A stretch of DNA of 17,905 nt from NCBI GenBank assembly GCA_030050125.1, contig JASIJN010000488.1, forward strand, positions 1 to 17,905, written 5' to 3'. The DNA comes from Streptosporangiaceae bacterium (GTDB lineage: Bacteria; Actinomycetota; Actinomycetes; Streptosporangiales; Streptosporangiaceae). The translations under genes and the position numbers were made by a program. Position 1 is the first letter of the stretch, and each line of letters opens with the position of its first letter. Below the pieces are notes generated by a model. That model was not told the origin of the DNA and did not search any database. It worked only from the letters and a program-made list of their open reading frames with translations. This document shows, in pieces, positions 12,838 through 17,905 of this stretch.

Positions 12838-14658
12838 ATGTGCGGAATTGTCGGCTACATCGGCAACCAGAACGCCGCTCCCATCCTGATCGAGGGCCTG
12901 TCCCGGCTGGAGTACCGGGGGTACGACTCGGCCGGGGTGGCGGTCCTCGGCGGCCGGGGCACCCAGGTGTACCGCAAGGTGGGCCGGGTCCGCGATCTCG
13001 AGGCGTCGCTGCCCAGGCGACTGGCCGGCAAGGTGGGCATCGGGCATACCCGGTGGGCCACGCACGGCCCGGCCACCGAGGACAATGCCCACCCGCAGAC
13101 CAGCGAGGACGGGCGGATCAGCGTCGTGCACAACGGCATCATCGACAACGCGGCCTCGCTGCGGGAGCGCCTGGACGCCCGGGGCGTGAAGTTCACCTCC
13201 GAGACCGACACCGAGGTGATCGCGCACCTGATCGCCTGGTCTGAGGCGCCCACCCTGGAAGAAGCCGTCCTGGACATGCTCTCGCGGATCACCGGCACCT
13301 ACGCGATCGCGGTGCTCGACGAGCGGCACCCGGACCGGCTCGTGGTCGCCCGCAACGGCTCCCCGCTCATCCTCGGCGTCGGCGACCACGAGATGTTCGT
13401 CGCCAGCGACCTGTCCGCGCTGGTGCGGCACACCACGTCCGTCGTCCATCTCGACGACGGCGAACTGGCCACGGTGACCGCATCGGAATTCCGCACGTTC
13501 AGCCAGGACCGGGAGAACACCGGGAAGATCCCGACCACGATCGATATCGACCTCGAGGATGTGGGGCTGGGCGGCTACCGGCACTACATGCGCAAGGAGA
13601 TCCTCGAGCAGCCGTCCACGATCGAGCGCATGATCCGCGGCCGCCTGGACGACCGCTTCGGCACAGCGCGCCTGGACGGGCTGAACCTCGGGCCTCGCGA
13701 GCTGCGCTGGTTCCGGCGGGTGAAGATCCTGGGCTGCGGCTCGGCGTACTACGTGGGGCAGATGGGCGCTGCCATGATCGAGGAGCTGGCCCGGATTCCG
13801 GCGGACGCCGAGCCCGCGTCGGAGTTCCGGTACCGGAATCCGATCGTCGAGCCGGACACGCTGTACGTCGCGGTGAGCCAGTCCGGGGAGACCGCCGACA
13901 CTGCGTTCGCGGTCCAGGAGGTCAAGCGCAAGGGCGGCCAGATCGTCGGGCTGGTCAACGTCGTGGGGTCCACCATCGCCCGGGAGTGCGACGGCGGCAT
14001 CTACCTGCACGCCGGCCCGGAGGTCGCGGTCGCGTCGACGAAGGCTCTGACCCACATGGGCATCGGATTCGCGCTGCTCGCCCTGTGCCTGGCCCGGGTC
14101 CGCGACCTGTCGATCGCCGACGGCCAGCGGATCATCACGGGCCTGCGCAAGGTGCCGGCCCAGATCGAGGAGATCCTGGCCGACGAGCAGCACATCGCCG
14201 AGGTGGCGCGCGGCCTGTCCGACGCGGAGAGCCTCTTCTTCATCGGCCGGGTCCGCGGGTTCCCCGTCGCGCGTGAGGGCGCGCAGAAATTCAAGGAGAT
14301 CTCCTACCGGCACGCCGAGGCCTACCAGACCAGCGAGCTCAAGCACGGCCCGCTGGCCCTCATCTGCGCGAGCCTGCCGACCGTCTCCATCCTGCCCGAC
14401 GACGAGCTCACCGACCGCAACCTGGCCGCGATGCAGCAGGTCGTCGCGCGCAAGGGGCCCCTGGTCGCCGTCACCCACCCTGGCGTGGACGTCGGCGAGC
14501 TGGGCGTGCCGCGCATCGTGGTGCCCAAGAGCGAACGGGAACTCGACCCGATCCTGCTGACCGTCCCGCTGCAGCTGATGGCGTACCACGCCGCCCTCGC
14601 CCTCGGGCACGACATCGACAAGCCGCGCAACCTGGCCAAGTCCGTCACGGTCGAGTAG
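12838..14658 (+). CDS. glmS: Glutamine-fructose-6-phosphate aminotransferase (isomerising)
   Basis: A 606-aa full-length enzyme that makes glucosamine-6-phosphate from fructose-6-phosphate and glutamine, the entry step to UDP-GlcNAc and peptidoglycan. Cys2 after the initiator Met is the glutaminase nucleophile (MCGIVGYIG); GHTRWATHG and HNGIIDN are further glutaminase motifs. Two SIS sugar-binding domains follow, with GCGSAYYVGQ, VSQSGETADT and STKALTHMG, and the C-terminus DKPRNLAKSVTVE is invariant in the family. GAGGAG lies 9 nt before ATG. The usual ribosomal-protein/glmM context is absent and a small gene precedes it by 19 nt, so this could be a second copy like GlmS2 of Streptomyces; the window cannot show another copy. 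Confidence 0.96.
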   Translation: MCGIVGYIGNQNAAPILIEGLSRLEYRGYDSAGVAVLGGRGTQVYRKVGRVRDLEASLPRRLAGKVGIGHTRWATHGPATEDNAHPQTSEDGRISVVHNGIIDNAASLRERLDARGVKFTSETDTEVIAHLIAWSEAPTLEEAVLDMLSRITGTYAIAVLDERHPDRLVVARNGSPLILGVGDHEMFVASDLSALVRHTTSVVHLDDGELATVTASEFRTFSQDRENTGKIPTTIDIDLEDVGLGGYRHYMRKEILEQPSTIERMIRGRLDDRFGTARLDGLNLGPRELRWFRRVKILGCGSAYYVGQMGAAMIEELARIPADAEPASEFRYRNPIVEPDTLYVAVSQSGETADTAFAVQEVKRKGGQIVGLVNVVGSTIARECDGGIYLHAGPEVAVASTKALTHMGIGFALLALCLARVRDLSIADGQRIITGLRKVPAQIEEILADEQHIAEVARGLSDAESLFFIGRVRGFPVAREGAQKFKEISYRHAEAYQTSELKHGPLALICASLPTVSILPDDELTDRNLAAMQQVVARKGPLVAVTHPGVDVGELGVPRIVVPKSERELDPILLTVPLQLMAYHAALALGHDIDKPRNLAKSVTVE

Positions 14659-14690
14659 CGGCTCAATCCCGGCGGGAACGCCGCATCCAC

Positions 14691-14696
14691 TACGGT
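14691..14696 (+). promoter_or_regulatory. Leaderless -10 element (TACGGT)
   Basis: A TANNNT hexamer ends exactly 7 nt before the ATG at 14704, the spacing expected when transcription starts at the start codon. No ribosome binding site precedes that ATG. The gap to glmS is only 45 bp, so readthrough is also possible. Confidence 0.45.
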
Positions 14697-14703
14697 GCCG
14701 ACC

Positions 14704-15987
14704 ATGACCTCGTACCGTCAGCCGGGAACCGTGCTCCGCGACCGCGGCTTCACCGTCCCGCTGGATCACGCCAGGCCGGACGGCGAGCAGATCCGGCTCT
14801 TCGCGCGGGAGGTGACCGCGACCGACAAGGCCGGGGACGACCTGCCATGGCTGGTGTACCTGCAGGGCGGGCCGGGCTTCGGCGCGCCGCGGCCGATCGG
14901 GCGGGAGCACTGGCTGGACCGGGCGCTGAACGACTACCGCGTGCTGCTGCTCGACCAGCGCGGGACCGGCCGGTCCTCACCCGCCAACCGGCGTACCCTG
15001 GCCCGGCTGGCAAGCCCCCGCGCGCAGGCGGAGTACCTGGCCAAGTTCCGGGCCGACGCGATCGTGGCCGACGCCGAACTGGTCCGCAAGGAGGTCACGG
15101 GCGGGAAGCCCTGGAGCGTGCTGGGCCAGAGCTTCGGCGGCTTCTGCACGGTCAGCTACCTGTCGTTCGCACCCGAGGGGGTCAGCGAGGCATTCATCAC
15201 CGGCGGGCTCCCCGGCCTGGACACGACGGCTGACGACGTCTACCGGAAGACCTATCCCGCCGTCGCGCAGAAGAACGCGCAGCACTACGAGCGCTACCCG
15301 GGCGACGTGCAGCGGGCCAAGGAGGTGGCCCGGCACCTGGCCGCGGGCGGCGCCCGGCTGCCGGGCGGCGGGCAGCTGACCGTGCAGGCGTTCCAGTCGC
15401 TGGGCCGGATGCTGGGCATGAGCACCGGCAGTCACGCGCTGCACTACCTGCTGGAGGACCCGTTCGCCTGCGGCGAGCTGTCCGATGACTTCCTGCACCA
15501 GGTGCAGGATCGCCTGACGTTCTCCGCGGCGCCGCTGTACGCGCTGCTGCACGAGGCCTGCTACGCCGATGCCAGCCCGACCCGCTGGTCGGCGCAGCGG
15601 ATCCGGGCCGAGTTCCCCGGGTTCGACGCCGCGGCCGTGCTGGACGGCGACAGCCCGCTGCTGTTCACCGGGGAGATGATCTACCCGTGGACGCTCGAGA
15701 ACGACCCGGTGCTCGCGCCGCTGGCCGAGGCCGGGGAGATCCTGGCCCAGCGTGACTCCTGGCCGCCGCTGTACGACGAGGACGCGCTGCGGGCCTGCGA
15801 GGTCCCCGTCGCCGCGGCCGTCTACTACGACGACATGTACGTGCCGCGGGAGTTCTCGGTGCGGACGGCCGGGATCATCGGCGGGCTTCGGCCGTGGGTC
15901 ACCAACGAGTACGAGCACGACGGCCTGCGGGTCAGCGACGGGAAGGTGCTGGACCGCCTGATCGGGATGGTGCGCGGCTATATCTGA
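14704..15987 (+). CDS. Alpha/beta hydrolase, S33 proline-iminopeptidase-like
   Basis: A 427-aa cytosolic hydrolase. The oxyanion loop reads LQGGPGFG (53-60), in place of the common HGGPG; DQRGTGRS (84-91) and the nucleophile elbow GQSFGG (Ser143) are standard for peptidase family S33. The catalytic His is probably His405 in EYEHDG and the acid Asp376 or 377 in YYDDMYVP. Relatives remove N-terminal proline or hydrophobic residues from peptides; substrate preference is not readable. ATG 14704 is preferred because it fits a leaderless start; GTG 14695 is an in-frame alternative without a ribosome binding site. No signal peptide is present. It follows glmS by 45 bp, but a metabolic link is not evident. 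Confidence 0.9.
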   Translation: MTSYRQPGTVLRDRGFTVPLDHARPDGEQIRLFAREVTATDKAGDDLPWLVYLQGGPGFGAPRPIGREHWLDRALNDYRVLLLDQRGTGRSSPANRRTLARLASPRAQAEYLAKFRADAIVADAELVRKEVTGGKPWSVLGQSFGGFCTVSYLSFAPEGVSEAFITGGLPGLDTTADDVYRKTYPAVAQKNAQHYERYPGDVQRAKEVARHLAAGGARLPGGGQLTVQAFQSLGRMLGMSTGSHALHYLLEDPFACGELSDDFLHQVQDRLTFSAAPLYALLHEACYADASPTRWSAQRIRAEFPGFDAAAVLDGDSPLLFTGEMIYPWTLENDPVLAPLAEAGEILAQRDSWPPLYDEDALRACEVPVAAAVYYDDMYVPREFSVRTAGIIGGLRPWVTNEYEHDGLRVSDGKVLDRLIGMVRGYI

Positions 15988-16025
15988 CCCCAGGTCCGGC
16001 GAGTCACCGCGGCGTCGGCCGGCAG

Positions 16026-16042
16026 GCGCCCTCCCGGGGCGC
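16026..16042 (+). terminator. Stem-loop after the peptidase gene
   Basis: GCGCCC (16026-16031) / GGGCGC (16037-16042), perfect 6-bp stem with a 5-nt loop, 38 nt after the stop codon. No T-run follows. It separates the peptidase transcript from the MFS promoter. Confidence 0.5.
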
Positions 16043-16058
16043 GCTCGGGCGGTTATGT

Positions 16059-16076
16059 AGTTGCTATCAAGCAACT
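16059..16076. promoter_or_regulatory. Operator AGTTGCT-ATCA-AGCAACT
   Basis: Perfect 7-bp arms with a 4-bp spacer, immediately upstream of the -10 of the MFS gene and covering its probable -35. The AGTTGC/GCAACT core is of the kind bound by MarR-family repressors of drug exporters in actinomycetes. No MarR gene is in the window; it may follow downstream of the exporter. Confidence 0.65.
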
Positions 16077-16085
16077 GATTCGAGG

Positions 16086-16091
16086 TACACT
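16086..16091 (+). promoter_or_regulatory. Leaderless -10 element (TACACT) of the MFS gene
   Basis: TACACT ends exactly 7 nt before the GTG at 16099. TTGCTA (16061-16066), inside the operator, is a possible -35 at a 19-bp spacing. GAGG (16082-16085) is too far away to serve that GTG, which supports a leaderless start. Confidence 0.5.
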
Positions 16092-16098
16092 TCGTCGA

Positions 16099-17905
16099 GT
16101 GCGGACGATCGCTGAGCTGAGCCAGACGGGAAACGGCGAATCCAGCGGCGACGGCCGCTACAAGTGGGTTGCGCTCTCCAACACCACGCTCAGCATGACG
16201 ATGGCGACGATCGACGCCTCGATCGTGATCATCGCCTTGCCGGCCATCTTCCGCGGCATCCATTTGAACCCGCTGACCCCAGGCAACATCAGCTATCTGC
16301 TCTGGATGATCATGGGCTACCTGCTGGTGCAGTCGGTGCTGGTGGTGACCCTGGGACGGCTCGGCGACATGTTCGGCCGGGTCAAGATCTATAACCTGGG
16401 CTTCGTCGTCTTCACGCTGGCGTCGATCGCCCTGTCGCTCGACCCCATGGTCGGCGGCGGCGGCGCGCTCTGGCTGATCGGCTGGCGGGTGGTGCAGGCG
16501 TTCGGCGGCGCGATGCTGATGGCCAACTCCGCGGCCATCCTCACCGACGCGTTCCCGGCCAACCAGCGCGGCATGGCCCTGGGCGTCAACCAGATCGCCG
16601 GGATCTCCGGCCAGTTCGTGGGGCTGCTGCTCGGCGGGCTGCTGGCCGCGTGGGACTGGCGCGCGGTGTTCTGGATCAACGTGCCGATCGGCGTGTTCGG
16701 CACCGTCTGGGCCTACCGCAGCCTGCGCGAGATCGCCACCACCCGCCGGGCCAGCATCGACTGGGCCGGCAACGCCACGTTCGCGGTCGGCGCGAGCGTG
16801 CTGCTGGCCGCCATCACCTACGGGATCCAGCCGTACGGCGGGCACGCCACCGGGTGGACCAACCCGTGGGTGGAGGCCGGACTGATCGGCGGCGTCGTGC
16901 TGCTGATCGTGTTCGGGATCATCGAGACGAAGATCCCCGAGCCGATGTTCCGGATGAGCCTGTTCAAGATCCGGGCCTTCGCGGCCGGGAACGCGGCCAG
17001 CCTGATGGGCTCGATCGCGCGCGGCGGGCTGCAGTTCATGCTGGTGATCTGGCTGGCCGGGATCTGGCTGCCGCTGCACGGCTACGACTTCATCCAGACG
17101 CCGCTGTGGGCGGGCATCTACATGCTGCCGCTGACGGCGGGGTTCCTGATCGCCGGGCCGATCTCCGGCACCCTGTCCGACCGGTACGGGCCGCGCCCGT
17201 TCGCCACCGCCGGGCTGGTGATCGCCGCCGGCGCGTTCACCGGGCTGATGCTGCTGCCGGTCAACTTCCCGTACTGGCTGTTCGCGCTCATCATCTTCGG
17301 CAACGGGGTCGGCTCCGGCCTGTTCGCCTCGCCCAACACCTCGGCCATCATGAGCAGCGTCCCGGCCCGGCACCGCGGCGCCGCGTCCGGGATGCGGTCC
17401 ACCTTCCAGAACTCCGGCATGTCGCTGTCGATCGGCATCTTCTTCTCGCTGATGATCGCCGGGCTGGCGGCCACGCTGCCCCGCACCCTGACCAGCGGGC
17501 TGCGGGCCCAGGGCGTGCCGGCGTCGGTGGCGTCACATCTGGCGAACCTGCCGCCGGTCAGCACGCTGTTCTCGGCCCTGCTCGGCTACAACCCGATCGG
17601 CAGCCTGCTCGGTCCTTCGGGGGTGCTCAAGAAGCTTCCCGCGCGCAACGCCGCCCTGCTGACCGGCAAGCAGTTCTTCCCCAACCTGATCTCGGGCCCG
17701 TTCCACCACGGCCTGATCATCGTGTTCAGCGCGGCGATCGCGATGTCGCTGGCCGGCGCGCTGATCTCGCTGCTGCGTGGCCGGCAGTTCTTCTACGACG
17801 ACGAGCGGCCAACGGCGGTGCCGGCGCCAGCACCGGCGGCCGCGCAGGTTAACGGCGCCGGGCTGGCCGGGGCACAGCGCGACGGCGCGGGGCCAGCACA
17901 GCGCA
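16099..17905 (+). CDS. DHA2-family MFS exporter (3' end outside the window)
   Basis: 602 codons are open to the window edge without a stop. A hydrophilic N-terminus of about 25 residues precedes the first helix (TMATIDASIVIIALPAIF, with the DHA2 membrane Asp). Motif A is GRLGDMFGRVK, motif C is near QIAGISGQFVGLLLGGLLAA followed by WDWRAVFWINVPIG, and GTLSDRYGPR is the second-half copy. About 14 membrane helices are expected. A long loop before the last helix (about residues 470-540, containing LLGPSGVLKKLP) is larger than in the exporter at 8554. The tail is low-complexity Ala/Pro/Gly. GTG 16099 fits a leaderless start behind an inverted-repeat operator. It is a proton-driven drug exporter of unknown substrate, divergent enough from the other DHA2 protein not to be a recent duplicate. 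Confidence 0.9.
   Translation, partial: MRTIAELSQTGNGESSGDGRYKWVALSNTTLSMTMATIDASIVIIALPAIFRGIHLNPLTPGNISYLLWMIMGYLLVQSVLVVTLGRLGDMFGRVKIYNLGFVVFTLASIALSLDPMVGGGGALWLIGWRVVQAFGGAMLMANSAAILTDAFPANQRGMALGVNQIAGISGQFVGLLLGGLLAAWDWRAVFWINVPIGVFGTVWAYRSLREIATTRRASIDWAGNATFAVGASVLLAAITYGIQPYGGHATGWTNPWVEAGLIGGVVLLIVFGIIETKIPEPMFRMSLFKIRAFAAGNAASLMGSIARGGLQFMLVIWLAGIWLPLHGYDFIQTPLWAGIYMLPLTAGFLIAGPISGTLSDRYGPRPFATAGLVIAAGAFTGLMLLPVNFPYWLFALIIFGNGVGSGLFASPNTSAIMSSVPARHRGAASGMRSTFQNSGMSLSIGIFFSLMIAGLAATLPRTLTSGLRAQGVPASVASHLANLPPVSTLFSALLGYNPIGSLLGPSGVLKKLPARNAALLTGKQFFPNLISGPFHHGLIIVFSAAIAMSLAGALISLLRGRQFFYDDERPTAVPAPAPAAAQVNGAGLAGAQRDGAGPAQR

Noticed and set aside
12739..14910. A 723-codon open frame on the minus strand opposite glmS
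   Set aside because: Antisense to an unmistakable GlmS, with no recognisable domain; same composition effect.
14977..17373. A 798-codon open frame on the minus strand across the peptidase and second MFS gene
   Set aside because: It is antisense to two well-supported genes, is full of Gly/Arg/Gln/His low-complexity sequence and matches no domain. It is a by-product of high third-position GC.

Overview
The window reads as accessory chromosome of a high-GC actinomycete (Actinomycetota). Real genes have strongly GC-biased third codon positions, GTG starts are common, and several genes look leaderless, with a TANNNT hexamer ending 7 nt before the start codon. The families also fit: a MymT-like metallothionein, a HelR-type RNA polymerase recycling ATPase behind a rifamycin-associated element, a YtrA-type GntR/ABC operon, and DHA2 drug exporters. 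Genus cannot be fixed from the sequence. No tRNA, rRNA, CRISPR array, insertion sequence or phage gene was seen.

Layout, left to right. (1) 1-119, minus: N-terminus of a secreted protein. (2) 268-1493: a phosphinothricin-acetyltransferase-like GNAT enzyme, divergent from an XRE-cupin regulator, with a 16-bp palindrome between them. (3) 1597-2844: a secreted seven-bladed beta-propeller with one cysteine pair per blade. Its stop codon interlocks with that of the convergent operon. (4) 5079-2841, minus: GntR (YtrA type), ABC ATPase, ABC-2 permease; translationally coupled, with an operator-like inverted repeat at the promoter. (5) 7399-5246, minus: helR, preceded by a 19-bp rifamycin-associated element. 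(6) 8471-7660, minus: an HxlR regulator whose stop overlaps the start of a 52-aa MymT-like metallothionein; a DHA2 exporter (8554-10122) diverges from it. (7) 10604-10170, minus: a small lipoprotein. (8) 11766-10876, minus: a class I methyltransferase. (9) 11833-14658, plus: a stand-alone GGDEF-like domain fused to a ribbon-helix-helix DNA-binding tail, a small conserved-looking protein, then a GlmS. (10) 14704-15987: an S33 proline-iminopeptidase-like hydrolase. (11) 16099 to the end: a second DHA2 exporter, cut by the window edge, behind an AGTTGCT/AGCAACT operator.

Most of the window looks like small regulator-plus-effector modules for antibiotic, metal and envelope stress: an acetylating enzyme, polymerase rescue, metal chelation, two drug exporters and an ABC-2 exporter. 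The most unusual parts are the GGDEF-ribbon-helix-helix fusion upstream of glmS and the coupled HxlR-metallothionein pair. The helR unit with its element closely matches a described rifamycin-tolerance system.
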